In this document: in pieces, positions 18,689 to 27,634 of the stretch
Numbering within the stretch: position 1 is the stretch's first letter
Layout: each line of letters begins with the position of its first letter
From: Gilliamella sp. Occ3-1
GTDB lineage: Bacteria > Pseudomonadota > Gammaproteobacteria > Enterobacterales > Orbaceae
Length of the DNA stretch: 64,000 nucleotides
Direction: 5' to 3'
Assembly (NCBI RefSeq): GCF_001690655.1
Contig: NZ_LZHQ01000030.1
Location: 1 to 64,000 of the forward strand
Made by a program: the position numbers and the translations under genes
The notes under the pieces: generated by a model
The model's input: the letters and a program-made list of their open reading frames with translations, nothing else
Databases searched by the model: none
Told to the model about the DNA's origin: nothing

Positions 18689-19774
18689 ATGTTAAAAATG
18701 TTCATAGAATGGTATAAAAAACGCTTTAGCGATCCGCATGTTGTTTCGCTAATGGCTGTTATTGTTGGCTTATTTATTATTATCTATTTTTTCAATAAAA
18801 TTCTTCTACCGGTTTTAATTGCGATTGTACTATCTTATTTACTTGATAGACCGGTTAACTATCTACATAAAAAAAACATACCAAGAACACTGGCAGTTGT
18901 AATGGTGTTACTGCTTTTTTTAATGATTGTATTAGTCGGATTTATGATTTTATTACCATTAATTTGGCAACAAAGCATTAGCTTAATCACTAATATTCCA
19001 AACATGTTGAATTTTGCAAACAACTTTTTAACCACCTTGCCTGAACACTACCCTGAACTAATTGATGTTGGCTTATTCGACTCGGTTATCCAAGGTATTA
19101 CCAACAAAGTTGTGCAAACAGGCAATTCGTTATTGCAATTTTCCATCGTGTCTTTATTAGGACTTGTTTCTATTGCAATTAATGCGGTATTAATACCAAT
19201 AATGATGTTTTTTCTTTTAAAAGACAAAGCAAAAATATGGGGATATTGCTCAAAAATTTTACCCAAAAATCGAACAATTCTAGACAAAGTTGCCACTGAA
19301 ATGGATATGCAAATATCTAATTATATAGTAGGCAACGTGCTACATATTATTATGTTAACCATTTTTATCTATATTCCTTTTTGGTACTTTGGTTTAGATT
19401 ATGGACTTTTATTAGCCGTTTTTGTTGGATTATCTGTATTAGTGCCCTATGTTGGTATTATTATTTCAAGTATTCCAGTTATATTAATTGCGCTATTTCA
19501 ATGGGGATTAAGCGCACAATTTGGTTATTTGTTATTTTTCTATGTCCTAATACAAGCATTAGACGGTAATTTATTAGTACCTTGCTTATTTTCGGAAAAG
19601 CTGAATTTGCATCCATTAGTAATTATTTTAGCTGTAATTGTTTTTGGTGGTTTATGGGGATTTTGGGGAATATTTTTTGCAATACCTTTAGCAACATTGG
19701 TTAAAGCAATCATAAATGCATGGCCAAAACCAGACGAATTAAATAATTCCAATATCAAAGTAAAAGCAGATTAA
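18689..19774 (+). CDS. perM: PerM-like AI-2E family transporter
   Basis: A polytopic membrane protein of the AI-2E/PerM family. It opens MLKMFIEWYKKRFSDPHVVS and ends GGLWGFWGIFFAIPLATLVK plus AWPKPDE, both very close to E. coli PerM. About eight hydrophobic segments lie in the 361 residues, with a soluble stretch between the first pair and the rest. A ribosome site (AGGAG) precedes the ATG. The gene faces bcp, a neighbour pair also known from enterobacteria. Transport substrate of PerM is not established. Confidence 0.9.
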   Translation: MLKMFIEWYKKRFSDPHVVSLMAVIVGLFIIIYFFNKILLPVLIAIVLSYLLDRPVNYLHKKNIPRTLAVVMVLLLFLMIVLVGFMILLPLIWQQSISLITNIPNMLNFANNFLTTLPEHYPELIDVGLFDSVIQGITNKVVQTGNSLLQFSIVSLLGLVSIAINAVLIPIMMFFLLKDKAKIWGYCSKILPKNRTILDKVATEMDMQISNYIVGNVLHIIMLTIFIYIPFWYFGLDYGLLLAVFVGLSVLVPYVGIIISSIPVILIALFQWGLSAQFGYLLFFYVLIQALDGNLLVPCLFSEKLNLHPLVIILAVIVFGGLWGFWGIFFAIPLATLVKAIINAWPKPDELNNSNIKVKAD

Positions 19775-19795
19775 TGGTTAGGTTAATCTGCTTTT
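19762..19795. terminator. Bidirectional terminator perM/bcp
   Basis: A perfect 13-bp stem, AAAAGCAGATTAA with TTAATCTGCTTTT, loop of 8. The left arm includes the last codons and stop of perM. Convergent genes share it. Confidence 0.8.
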
Positions 19796-19808
19796 AATCA
19801 AAACTATT

Positions 19809-20285
19809 CTATTTACTGTGTGTTTTAAGATAATTTAAAACTACTTCGTGATGGTTGGCTGTTTTGAAATCATTAAACACTTTTTCTATTTTACCGTCTT
19901 CGCCAATTAAAAAGCTTATACGGTGAATTCCATCATAGGTTTTACCCATAAACTCTTTTTCGCCCCATGTACCAAATACTTGGGCAACTTCGTGATTTTC
20001 GTCAGAAAGAAGTGTAAAATTTAATAGCTCCTTTTCAATAAATCTAGATAATTTTTCTGGTTTATCAGTACTAATACCTAGAATCACCACATTGTACTTT
20101 GTAAACTCATCTGAGAAATCACGCAAATTACATGCTTGCACAGTACAACCAGGCGTCATCGCTTTTGGGTAAAAATAAATTAAAACACGTTTGCCTTTAA
20201 AATCATTCAAGCTTACTAGCTCTCCATCTTGATCTGGCAACGAAAATTGTGGTGCTTTTTCACCTTCTTTAAGTGGATTAACCAT
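19809..20285 (-). CDS. bcp: Thiol peroxidase Bcp (peroxiredoxin Q)
   Basis: A cytoplasmic peroxiredoxin that reduces hydrogen peroxide and organic peroxides with thioredoxin as donor. The 158-residue protein carries the motif TPGCTVQACNLRD with peroxidatic Cys47 and resolving Cys52, the E. coli Bcp arrangement, and ILGISTDKPEKL. Length fits the family. It starts at ATG 20285 and ends against perM. Confidence 0.95.
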   Translation of the reverse strand: MVNPLKEGEKAPQFSLPDQDGELVSLNDFKGKRVLIYFYPKAMTPGCTVQACNLRDFSDEFTKYNVVILGISTDKPEKLSRFIEKELLNFTLLSDENHEVAQVFGTWGEKEFMGKTYDGIHRISFLIGEDGKIEKVFNDFKTANHHEVVLNYLKTHSK

Positions 20286-20347
20286 ATAATTATTACCTAT
20301 TTTAATAGTTTAATATTTTTATTGGAAATATAAAAAGTGTAATACAT

Positions 20348-21640
20348 TTAAACTAAGTTATTAAAAAAACGGCTTGCTGCGTCAATGGTGTGATTGATCT
20401 CTTTGTCTGTGTGTTTCAGTGACATGAAACCAGCTTCGAAAGCTGACGGTGCAAAATAAACACCTTCAGTTAACATATAATGATAGAATTTTTTGAATAA
20501 TTCAATATCACACTGCATCACATCTTGATAACTGGTTACTTCAGAAGCAGTTGTAAAGAACAATCCAAACATACCACCTACAAAATTCACTACTAATGGC
20601 ACATTATGCTTTTTAGCTACCGACAATAAACCATCGGCAAGTGATGTAGTTTTAGCTTCTAACTCCTGATAGATTCCAACTTCCATTAATTTGGATAACG
20701 TTGTGTAACCCGCTGCCATTGCAACGGGGTTACCTGAAAGAGTTCCAGCTTGGTATATTGGACCAGTTGGTGCTAATTGCATCATAATATCCGCACGACC
20801 ACCAAACGCTCCAACAGGCATACCACCACCAATAATTTTACCTAAACAAGTTAAATCGGGCACAACATCATAATAATCTTGAGCTCCGCCAAGAGCGACT
20901 CTAAAGCCCGTCATAACTTCGTCAATGATCAATAACGCACCAAACTTATCGCAAAGTGCTCGTAAACCGTGTAAAAACTCTTTTTTTGCTGGCACGCAAT
21001 TCATATTGCCAGCAACTGGTTCAATAATGATGGCGGAAATTTGGTCGGGATATTGTTCAAATTGTTTTTTGACCGATTCTAAATTGTTATAATCACAAAC
21101 TAAGGTATGTTTAACAAAATCATCAGGTACACCCGGTGAAGTTGGGTGTCCAAAAGTAAGAGCACCAGACCCCGCTTTAACTAACAAATAATCAGCATGA
21201 CCGTGATAACAGCCTTCAAATTTAATAATCTTATCACGTCCAGTAAAACCACGTGCAACACGGATGGCACTCATGGTCGCTTCAGTTCCCGAATTTACCA
21301 TACGCACCATTTCAATTGAAGGCATTAATTGCGTGACTAAATTAGCAACTTTGGTTTCAATTTCGGTTGGTGCACCATAACTCAAACCGTTATGAACAGC
21401 GTTAATTACCGCATTGGCTACATCGGGATCATTGTGCCCAAGGATCATCGGTCCCCAAGAACCAACATAATCAATGTAGGCTCTTTCGTCCACATCATAA
21501 ATATACGCACCGTTTGCACGCTCAATAAATAAAGGTGAGCCACCAACGCCGTTAAAGGCACGAACAGGTGAATTTACGCCACCAGGCATAACTGATTGAG
21601 CCTGATGGTAAAGCTTTTCTGATTTGAAATTGTTTAGCAT
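20348..21640 (-). CDS. hemL: Glutamate-1-semialdehyde 2,1-aminomutase
   Basis: This PLP enzyme makes 5-aminolaevulinate from glutamate-1-semialdehyde in the C5 tetrapyrrole pathway, so the organism can build haem as well as take it up. The 430-residue sequence has [17 protein letters not shown] at the start, [35 protein letters not shown], and the PLP lysine near residue 266 in [16 protein letters not shown]. It is divergent from erpA across 160 bp. The hemL/erpA pairing is also seen near each other in enterobacteria. Confidence 0.96.
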   Translation of the reverse strand: MLNNFKSEKLYHQAQSVMPGGVNSPVRAFNGVGGSPLFIERANGAYIYDVDERAYIDYVGSWGPMILGHNDPDVANAVINAVHNGLSYGAPTEIETKVANLVTQLMPSIEMVRMVNSGTEATMSAIRVARGFTGRDKIIKFEGCYHGHADYLLVKAGSGALTFGHPTSPGVPDDFVKHTLVCDYNNLESVKKQFEQYPDQISAIIIEPVAGNMNCVPAKKEFLHGLRALCDKFGALLIIDEVMTGFRVALGGAQDYYDVVPDLTCLGKIIGGGMPVGAFGGRADIMMQLAPTGPIYQAGTLSGNPVAMAAGYTTLSKLMEVGIYQELEAKTTSLADGLLSVAKKHNVPLVVNFVGGMFGLFFTTASEVTSYQDVMQCDIELFKKFYHYMLTEGVYFAPSAFEAGFMSLKHTDKEINHTIDAASRFFNNLV

Positions 21641-21741
21641 AATCGAGATAATCTCTCTAGAAAATTTTGTTGTATTTATTCATAAAATCAAAATAAATTC
21701 AAGCTAGCTATGAGAAATTTATTCAATAGAAGTTTTCTATT

Positions 21742-21771
21742 TTGTATTTTCATTTGGCAAAGGTATATAAT
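21742..21771 (+). promoter_or_regulatory. Candidate erpA promoter
   Basis: TATAAT (21766-21771) is a perfect -10 box; TTGTAT lies 18 bases upstream as a partial -35. The erpA start is 29 bases further on, with AGGAGAAG as ribosome site. Position and -10 support it; the -35 is weak. Confidence 0.5.
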
Positions 21772-21799
21772 ACAAAGATCAATATATTAGGAGAAGAAT

Positions 21800-22138
21800 A
21801 TGAGCGATGCTTTACCGATTAACTTTACTGATGCTGCAGCCAACAAAGTTAAATCATTAGTTACTGAAGAAGAGAACCCAAACCTAAAATTAAGGGTGTA
21901 TATAACAGGCGGTGGTTGTAGTGGATTTCAGTATGGTTTTACTTTCGATGAAAAAGTAAACGAAGATGACTTAGCTATTGAAAAAAATGGTGTATCTTTA
22001 GTTATCGATCCCATGAGCTTACAATATCTAGTTGGTGGTACCATCGATTATGTAGAAGGTTTACAAGGCTCTCGGTTTGTGGTTGATAATCCCAATGCAA
22101 CAACAACATGTGGTTGCGGTTCATCTTTCAGTGTTTAA
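21800..22138 (+). CDS. erpA: Iron-sulphur insertion protein ErpA
   Basis: An A-type carrier that delivers [4Fe-4S] clusters to target enzymes, such as those of isoprenoid synthesis and respiration. The 112-residue protein has the three conserved cysteines: Cys40 in [11 protein letters not shown], and Cys104 and Cys106 in TTCGCGSSF. The start [20 protein letters not shown] and the length fit ErpA better than IscA or SufA. AGGAG stands before the ATG. Confidence 0.95.
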   Translation: MSDALPINFTDAAANKVKSLVTEEENPNLKLRVYITGGGCSGFQYGFTFDEKVNEDDLAIEKNGVSLVIDPMSLQYLVGGTIDYVEGLQGSRFVVDNPNATTTCGCGSSFSV

Positions 22139-22276
22139 GCCATATTTAAGTTTTAAAAATACCAATAACGTTATGGTAAGATAATAAACCATAACTTTAA
22201 CTTTTATAGAAAGATTAATAAAAGCCATAAAAAGTGACAAACATTGAGCAGTTAAACAATAATTTTTAATTTTTAG

Positions 22277-22304
22277 TTGACGGCAAAATTAAGATGGGTA
22301 AAAT
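22277..22304 (+). promoter_or_regulatory. Candidate promoter of the tRNA pair
   Basis: TTGACG and TAAAAT are spaced 16 bp and each matches the sigma-70 consensus at five of six positions. They lie about 45 bases before tRNA-Leu, in the 210-bp gap after erpA. Confidence 0.55.
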
Positions 22305-22348
22305 GCACTGCATTCGAAACGCAGTTACCTTTTGGTAATAAGTTTTGA

Positions 22349-22436
22349 GCCCGGGTGGTGAAATCGGTAGACACAAGGGATTTAAAATCCCTCGGCCTTT
22401 TTGGCCGTGCGAGTTCAAGTCTCGCCCCGGGCACCA
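22349..22436 (+). tRNA. tRNA-Leu (anticodon TAA)
   Basis: The acceptor stem GCCCGGG/CCCGGGC closes the gene and CCA is encoded. The anticodon loop TTTAAAA sits on the stem AGGGA/TCCCT and reads TAA. The long variable arm (CGGCC...GGCCG) is the class II hallmark of Leu tRNA. The T loop GTTCAAGTC is standard. Confidence 0.97.
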
Positions 22437-22454
22437 CTAACAAACAACTCTCAT

Positions 22455-22542
<88 letters not shown>

Positions 22543-22644
22543 GTATAGTCCGTTAAAGTCCGCAAAACTTAGAATTTGCAAGTGATTTAACGGTTTTACT
22601 TTCCAGTATAGAACAGAATAATCCAGAGTCATCCAAGAGAATTT

Positions 22645-22698
22645 AGTCCAAAAATCAGTCCAAAAACGGAATGAGTTTTTTTGGACTAGTCCAAAAAA
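22645..22698. promoter_or_regulatory. Repeats and palindrome before the integrase gene (candidate arm sites/operator)
   Basis: AGTCCAAAA occurs at 22645 and 22657 (12 bp apart), followed by a perfect 22-bp palindrome at 22677-22698 with core TTTTGGACTAGTCCAAAA. The same 12-bp-spaced pair occurs at the other end of the island. This layout suggests integrase arm-type sites, possibly also an operator for int. Confidence 0.5.
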
Positions 22699-22787
22699 TG
22701 TGTTATCGTGATAATGTATTTTTTGAACAGTTTGTCTAAATATTGACTAGCTATCCTTACGTTCATCAATAACATAAGGAGTTTATC

Positions 22788-24080
22788 ATGGCTGTACTTA
22801 CTGAGTATAAAATTAAAGCGGCAAAATCTAAAGTTAAGGAATATACTCTAAAAGATGGTAATGGGTTATTTCTAAATATTCATCCCAATGGTTCAAAGTA
22901 TTGGCTGTTTCGTTTTTCTTGGAACGGTAAACAGACCCGAATGTCGTTCGGCACCTATCCAAAGGTAGATATAAAACAAGCCCGTTATCTATGTGAACAA
23001 GCCAATTTTAAATTGTTAAGCAACATCGATCCACGCTTAAAAGAAAATCCAACTATTGAGCCCGTAGAGGAAGCGGTTGATGAAGAGCAAAAATGCACTT
23101 TTGCTCAATTTGCGCTGCATTGGCTTGAGTTTAAACTAAAGAAGTTAAACTCAAAACCCTCTAAAGATAAAAAGAATAACGGACGCGGTAGTACCGAGAT
23201 TCAAATTCGCCGAGCTTTCACTAATGATATTTTCCCTGTCTTAAAAGACAAATCATTACAATCGGTGACAAGAAAGGATTTGTTGTTGATTATGCGCAGA
23301 GTTGAGGAGCGTGGCGCTTTATCGGTAGCTGAAAAAATACGGTGTTGGCTTAGTGAGATTTTTCGTTATGCGGTTGTGACAGAAGGGTTAGAGATTAATC
23401 CAGCAGCGGATTTAGATATCGCAACGCTGCCTTATCGTCGCAATAATCGTTATCCTTTTATCGACGTAAGCGAAATACCTGAATTACTCGTTAAGCTATC
23501 CACTTACCAAGGCAGCCGATTAACCGTATTGGGGTTACGATTATTATTGCTGACAGGTGTCAGAACCGGAGAGCTACGTTTTTCTGAAGCCTGGCTGTTT
23601 GATTTAAAAAATGCGCTGTGGCGTATTCCAGCCTCCGATGTGAAACAGTTACAACAAGTCATTGAAAAAGTGGATAACCGGGTGCCCGATTACATCGTTC
23701 CCTTATCACGACAAGCTTTAGCTATTGTTAAAGAGTTATTGTCTTATCATATGAAAGGACAACGCTATTTAATCTCACATCGAACAGATCCCCTTGAAGC
23801 TATCAGTGAAAATACACTGAATCAAGCGTTGAAAAATATGGGGTTCAAACGACGTTTATGTACTCACGGTATCAGGCATACCATTTCAACGGCATTAAAT
23901 GATTTTAAATATGATAAAGATTTTGTGGAAGCGCAATTATCCCATGCCGATACTAATAAAGTAAGAGGCACTTATAATCATGCCCAGTATATTGAGCCAC
24001 GCCGCGAAATGATGCAAGAATGGGCAGATAGACTTGATAAGTGGCAACAAGAAGCCCTAGATAAACTATCTAATCAATAA
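22788..24080 (+). CDS. int: P4-type tyrosine integrase
   Basis: This site-specific recombinase inserts and excises the island at tRNA-Gly. The 430-residue protein has the N-terminal DUF4102-type domain (KDGNGLFLNIHPNGSKYW, FGTYPKVDIKQAR), a central SAM-like core-binding domain, and a C-terminal catalytic domain. Catalytic residues visible are Arg in LLTGVRTGELRFSEAW, His-x-x-Arg in CTHGIRHTIST, His in LSHAD, and the nucleophile Tyr in GTYNHAQY. AAGGAG precedes the ATG. It looks complete. It reads away from the tRNA, as is usual for P4-like islands. Confidence 0.95.
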   Translation: MAVLTEYKIKAAKSKVKEYTLKDGNGLFLNIHPNGSKYWLFRFSWNGKQTRMSFGTYPKVDIKQARYLCEQANFKLLSNIDPRLKENPTIEPVEEAVDEEQKCTFAQFALHWLEFKLKKLNSKPSKDKKNNGRGSTEIQIRRAFTNDIFPVLKDKSLQSVTRKDLLLIMRRVEERGALSVAEKIRCWLSEIFRYAVVTEGLEINPAADLDIATLPYRRNNRYPFIDVSEIPELLVKLSTYQGSRLTVLGLRLLLLTGVRTGELRFSEAWLFDLKNALWRIPASDVKQLQQVIEKVDNRVPDYIVPLSRQALAIVKELLSYHMKGQRYLISHRTDPLEAISENTLNQALKNMGFKRRLCTHGIRHTISTALNDFKYDKDFVEAQLSHADTNKVRGTYNHAQYIEPRREMMQEWADRLDKWQQEALDKLSNQ

Positions 24081-24090
24081 CCCATAAAAT

Positions 24091-24116
24091 AAGGGTGCTT
24101 TTAGCGCACCTTTTTT
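24091..24116 (+). terminator. Terminator after the integrase gene
   Basis: AGGGTGC pairs with GCACCTT (one G-T pair) and is followed by a run of T, 11 bases after the int stop codon. Confidence 0.7.
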
Positions 24117-24222
24117 ATTTGATCAACAAAGCAGATCAATCGTATTTTTATTGATCTGTTTAAACAATTTTTATATCTCGCCATAGTTTGTTATAACAAA
24201 AAGAAAACCATGAGCTTTCACT

Positions 24223-24399
24223 ATGCCTAATGTCGAAGTTATTCGTTCAGTTTTACTTATCAAGGAGTGTATAGCTATCACTCACGCGACCTTAAATACG
24301 CAACATCTCATTCAACGTGAGTTATTATTTTATGTTTTGGGTGAAAAGCAAAGAGAATTGGCAATGGTATTAAGTCTTCCCACAACAAAGGATGATTGA
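24223..24399 (+). CDS. Small hypothetical protein of the island
   Basis: A 58-residue frame, MPNVEVIRSVLLIKECIAIT to LGEKQRELAMVLSLPTTKDD. Its composition is that of a normal helical protein. I do not recognise a family. No good ribosome site precedes the ATG, so it may be a remnant of a longer gene. It lies between int and the SOS-box of umuD; a recombination directionality factor would fit this place but the sequence gives no proof. Confidence 0.35.
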   Translation: MPNVEVIRSVLLIKECIAITHATLNTQHLIQRELLFYVLGEKQRELAMVLSLPTTKDD

Positions 24400-24512
24400 T
24401 TTCATTCACGTAAAGTGGTGCATTGATGTGTTAGCGGAGGTCGATCCATTTAACTCATTTTGTGTGCTATTTCAATTTTTTTACACTAAAATCGATTGAA
24501 ATTCGCAGTTTA

Positions 24513-24532
24513 TACTGTATATTTATCCATAT
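24513..24532 (+). promoter_or_regulatory. LexA (SOS) box-like site before umuD
   Basis: TACTGTATATTTATCCATAT matches the 20-bp LexA consensus (TACTG, alternating TA, CAGTA) at 15 positions, the left half perfectly. It lies 70 bases before the truncated umuD, a classic SOS gene. Confidence 0.6.
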
Positions 24533-24602
24533 TTGTTTTTTACCACGATAATTAGAAAAACAGTGGTGATGTTCTCTACTTTAGTTTTTTAGGAGTATTT
24601 TC

Positions 24603-24862
24603 TTGCACAAATCAGGTTGTATTGTGCTTGGCCGTGTTGACGTTTCTATTTTAAATCAGTTGCCGTTAGTGGAGACACCTGTTAGAGCTGGTTTCCCCTC
24701 GCCTGCGGATGATTATTTGGAAGCTAAACTGGATTTAACTGAGCATTTAGTCAAACACCCTAGCGCGACGTATTATATTAAAGCGATGGGTGATTCAATG
24801 GTCGATTACGGTATTTTTATTGGTGATCTGCTGATCGTTGATCGTTCTTTAACCCCACAGGT
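24603..24862 (+). pseudogene. umuD: UmuD, truncated (SOS mutagenesis protein)
   Basis: UmuD cuts itself after RecA contact and then works with UmuC in error-prone polymerase V. The TTG start is preceded by AGGAG. Visible are the cleavage-site region [13 protein letters not shown] (Ala29-Gly30; E. coli has Cys-Gly), and the active serine Ser65 in [11 protein letters not shown], then [13 protein letters not shown]. After that, homology stops: the catalytic lysine and the C-terminal third are gone, and about 12 foreign residues lead to a stop at 24897-24899. The break coincides with the end of a PhzA/B-like gene on the other strand. No umuC is present. Self-cleavage is not expected. Confidence 0.85.
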
Positions 24863-25026
24863 ATTGCGTGTTTGGCTAAATTTTCCTTGCCTTTTATAAT
24901 AATAGGTTCTCCAGAATCAGTAGTCCAAAGTCCCGCGTTACCATCGTTAGTAAATAGCTCATGTCTGTTCAAGCGTGCAGAACCTTTAGTTTCCATATAT
25001 TGTTTTACTACATCATAATTACTCAT
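24857..25026 (-). pseudogene. PhzA/PhzB-like NTF2-fold protein, truncated
   Basis: The minus-strand frame MSNYDVVKQYMETKGSARLN, RHELFTNDGNAGLWTTDSGEP and [13 protein letters not shown] has the start of the SnoaL/NTF2-fold family related to phenazine proteins PhzA/PhzB, which have FTEDGEGGLWTTDTGEPI-type sequences. These proteins have about 140-160 residues; here homology ends after about 55, at the junction with umuD, and the remaining frame is antisense umuD. It begins 23 bases after the SDR gene's stop, in the same direction, so it was the last gene of that operon. Confidence 0.7.
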
Positions 25027-25049
25027 TATTAATACCCTGTTAAGTAGAT

Positions 25050-25847
25050 TTACGACTCGTGATAAAAATTAATATTTTCAATTTGTAGTTTGAGCGAATC
25101 TTTAATTAATTTTTTTAACCCGTCTCCAATAACTAATCTAAAAGGAGGGGTCTTTGAATCAACCAGATCAAGCATAGGTTGAACCGCGTTTTCAGTTTTA
25201 GAAAGAGGCAAACGAGGCCAGAACTTTTCTATGAATTCTTTTTTTGTTGGATAACTCGTATCGTAATCAGGACTAACTGATGATTTATCAATCCAATCAG
25301 TGGCATGAGGACCAGGCTCTACAATTGATGTTTTAATTCCGGTATTTTGTATTTCTAGATTTAACGATTCAATTAAACTTTCAATTGCAGATTTTGATGC
25401 GTTATAAAGACCTATACCAGGAAAATTTACTAAACCCGCAATACTCGAAGTTTGGATAATGTGCCCATGTTTTTGCTGTTTCATAATTGGAAGCACTTCC
25501 TGAATAACACGTAGTGAACCAAAAAAATTTGTTTCAAATACGTTATGGCTGTCCTGTTCTGTTGCAGTTTCAACAGGGCTAAAGAGACCATAACCAGCAT
25601 TGTTAATTAGTACATCGATTTTTTTAAATAATTTAATGCCTTCCTTTACAGCTTTTTTGATTGATGCTTCACTAGTAACATCCATCTGAACTGAAATGAA
25701 ATTTGAGGAATATTCTTGTTTAAGTACATCTAAATTATTAATATTTCTTGCAGCACCAATTACCAAATCACCTTGAGCCAGAGCAGATTTTGCCCAAGCG
25801 AAACCCAAACCACGAGATGCTCCCGTGATTAACCATTCTTTTTTCAT
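25050..25847 (-). CDS. Short-chain dehydrogenase/reductase
   Basis: A classical SDR oxidoreductase, NAD(P)-dependent, substrate unknown. The 265-residue protein has TGASRGLG at residues 8-15, the structural NNAGYG, catalytic Ser in QTSSIAG, and YNASK (Tyr and Lys of the active site), followed by EPGPHATDW. It lies between the VOC gene and the truncated PhzA/B-like gene, all on the minus strand, with a divergent WYL regulator. This set resembles stress- or small-molecule-responsive gene groups, but the substrate cannot be read from the sequence. Confidence 0.92.
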   Translation of the reverse strand: MKKEWLITGASRGLGFAWAKSALAQGDLVIGAARNINNLDVLKQEYSSNFISVQMDVTSEASIKKAVKEGIKLFKKIDVLINNAGYGLFSPVETATEQDSHNVFETNFFGSLRVIQEVLPIMKQQKHGHIIQTSSIAGLVNFPGIGLYNASKSAIESLIESLNLEIQNTGIKTSIVEPGPHATDWIDKSSVSPDYDTSYPTKKEFIEKFWPRLPLSKTENAVQPMLDLVDSKTPPFRLVIGDGLKKLIKDSLKLQIENINFYHES

Positions 25848-25917
25848 GAAATGAATTCCTCATAAACAATGGCTGCATAATGAAGCACCCATTGTTTCAA
25901 ATTCTTAAGATATTTTT

Positions 25918-26298
25918 TTATTCAAACTTTGAAGTATCGGTAGCACAAACACGGAGTCGATGACCATCGGGATCATTTCCTACAAATGTGTATCCGAAAT
26001 CGAGCATTTGGGGTTCAAGTTCAATTTTGACGTTTAGTTCCTTCCATGTCGCATAAATCTCATCTACATCATTTTTTGTTACATCACTAAATGACAACTC
26101 AAAACCACCATAATGATTGGGTGCCTTTGGAGTTATTTCATCAGCCCCTTGTAGCCCCAAAATAAAATTATCATTCAATAAAAATACAGCGAAGCCAGGA
26201 TAAGTTTCAATAGGTGGGCGCCCTAGTATTTTTGTGTAAAATTCAGTACTAGTATCGACATCTTTGACATAAACAATAACGCTATTAGGTTTAAACAT
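25918..26298 (-). CDS. VOC family (glyoxalase/bleomycin-resistance fold) protein
   Basis: A 126-residue VOC-fold protein with two beta-alpha-beta-beta-beta modules: VIVYVKDVDTSTEFYTKILG at the start and DFGYTFVGNDPDGHRLRVCA at the end. Members bind metal and act as small-molecule-binding or resistance proteins. It is the first gene of the minus-strand group on the island, 127 bp from the divergent regulator. No specific activity can be assigned. Confidence 0.88.
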   Translation of the reverse strand: MFKPNSVIVYVKDVDTSTEFYTKILGRPPIETYPGFAVFLLNDNFILGLQGADEITPKAPNHYGGFELSFSDVTKNDVDEIYATWKELNVKIELEPQMLDFGYTFVGNDPDGHRLRVCATDTSKFE

Positions 26299-26368
26299 TT
26301 TTTGTTTCCTCTTAGTGATAAAAATTAATTTACTTAATTTTGATTATCTATATTATGATGTAGCATTG

Positions 26369-26386
26369 ATGACAACTGTATGTCAT
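26369..26386. promoter_or_regulatory. Inverted repeat in the divergent promoter region
   Basis: ATGACA and TGTCAT, six bases apart, form a perfect inverted repeat 40 bases before the WYL regulator gene and 71 bases before the VOC gene. It is a good candidate operator for that regulator. Confidence 0.5.
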
Positions 26387-26425
26387 ATTTAAAATTTAAT
26401 GTAAATTATTTTGTAAATATAAAGC

Positions 26426-27397
26426 ATGAAAATTAATCGTATAATTACTATCATTATGGTATTGCTTCAAAGAGAAAAAATAAGCGGTAAAGAATTAGCA
26501 GAAAAATTAAATGTATCATTGCGTACTATTTATCGAGATATACAAGTTATTGAGGGCGCTGGTATACCCATTATTACGTATCAAGGAAGTGCGGGTGGAA
26601 TAAGTATTTTAAAAAATTATAAAGTTAATAAAGGTTTATTCACTAAAGAAGATGTCGTTGTTTTATTAAAAGGCCTCAACTTATTATCCTCACCAGTTTT
26701 AAAAGAAAGTGAAAATTTAAGAACACTTGAAAAAATTAAGAGTCTTTTATCAGAACAAGAACTTGATGAAGTTACAAATAACTTAAATCAACTTATTGTT
26801 GATATATCGCCTTGGTTTTCCAAACAAAATATTAATAAAAAAATTTCCATTATAAGACTGGCACTGAATGAGCAACTACTTTTATCGTTTGATTATTTGA
26901 ATGTTAAAAATAAACAAGCCTCGCGTTTGATTGAGCCATATAAACTTATTTTTAAGGAAAAACAATGGTATTTACAAGCTTTTTGCCTAAATAGAAATGA
27001 TTTTCGTATATTTAAATTGTCAAAGATGTCAAACATTAGAGAAACTAATACTAAATTTATTAGTCAGACATCTCCTGAAGTATTTTCTTTATTCGAAAAG
27101 GATATGAAAAAAAAGATTTTTAAAATAAAATTACTAATAGATGAATCTCTTTTGGATCGCATTTTAGATTTTTGTGACAAAAAAGATATTAAGAAATTAA
27201 ACGAACAACAATATCTTGTAAATTTTAACTTTATTGATGATGACTACAGTTATGGAATTTTGCTGAGCTTAGGTCATAAATGTATTTGTTTAGAGCCTGA
27301 GCATATACGTCACGAAATGGTTGAGCGAGCGGAAAAATTAGTTAAATCTTATAAAAAATCTGCCAATTCATTTATGTCAAATTATTCTATCAAATAA
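26426..27397 (+). CDS. HTH/WYL-domain transcriptional regulator (YafY-like)
   Basis: A 323-residue DNA-binding regulator. The N-terminal winged helix reads SGKELAEKLNVSLRTIYRDI and EGAGIPI, typical of DeoR-like YafY proteins. The middle carries the WYL domain (LIEPYKLIFKEKQWYLQAFC), a ligand-sensing module, and a WCX-type C-terminal region follows. It is divergently transcribed from the VOC-SDR group, which it presumably controls through the palindrome at 26369. Ligand unknown. Confidence 0.9.
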   Translation: MKINRIITIIMVLLQREKISGKELAEKLNVSLRTIYRDIQVIEGAGIPIITYQGSAGGISILKNYKVNKGLFTKEDVVVLLKGLNLLSSPVLKESENLRTLEKIKSLLSEQELDEVTNNLNQLIVDISPWFSKQNINKKISIIRLALNEQLLLSFDYLNVKNKQASRLIEPYKLIFKEKQWYLQAFCLNRNDFRIFKLSKMSNIRETNTKFISQTSPEVFSLFEKDMKKKIFKIKLLIDESLLDRILDFCDKKDIKKLNEQQYLVNFNFIDDDYSYGILLSLGHKCICLEPEHIRHEMVERAEKLVKSYKKSANSFMSNYSIK

Positions 27398-27514
27398 CTT
27401 GTCAATAAATAGCCTCGTACCATAAAATGGTAAGGCAAGGTCTAGTAAATAAGTGGTTATTGTAATTTGAGTCCTTGGAAGTCCATAACAGTCCATTAAG
27501 TACCACAAAACACT

Positions 27515-27535
27515 AGTCCAAAAATTAGTCCAAAA
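27515..27535. repeat. AGTCCAAAA pair near the island's right end
   Basis: Two AGTCCAAAA copies, at 27515 and 27527, are spaced 12 bp as at the left end (22645, 22657). Further AGTCC copies lie at about 27460-27500. They are candidate arm-type integrase sites. Confidence 0.45.
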
Positions 27536-27599
27536 GGTTAGCAAAAGCAATATAGATATCTGGATAATTCTTTTATATACAACAAGTTATAAAGATGGA

Positions 27600-27634
27600 T
27601 TCGAACCTCGTTTCCCGCTCCAATATAACTTCCA
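27600..27634 (+). repeat. attR: right 35-bp direct repeat
   Basis: Identical to 22508-22542, including the T-arm and acceptor end of tRNA-Gly; it marks the right end of the island. Confidence 0.9.
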
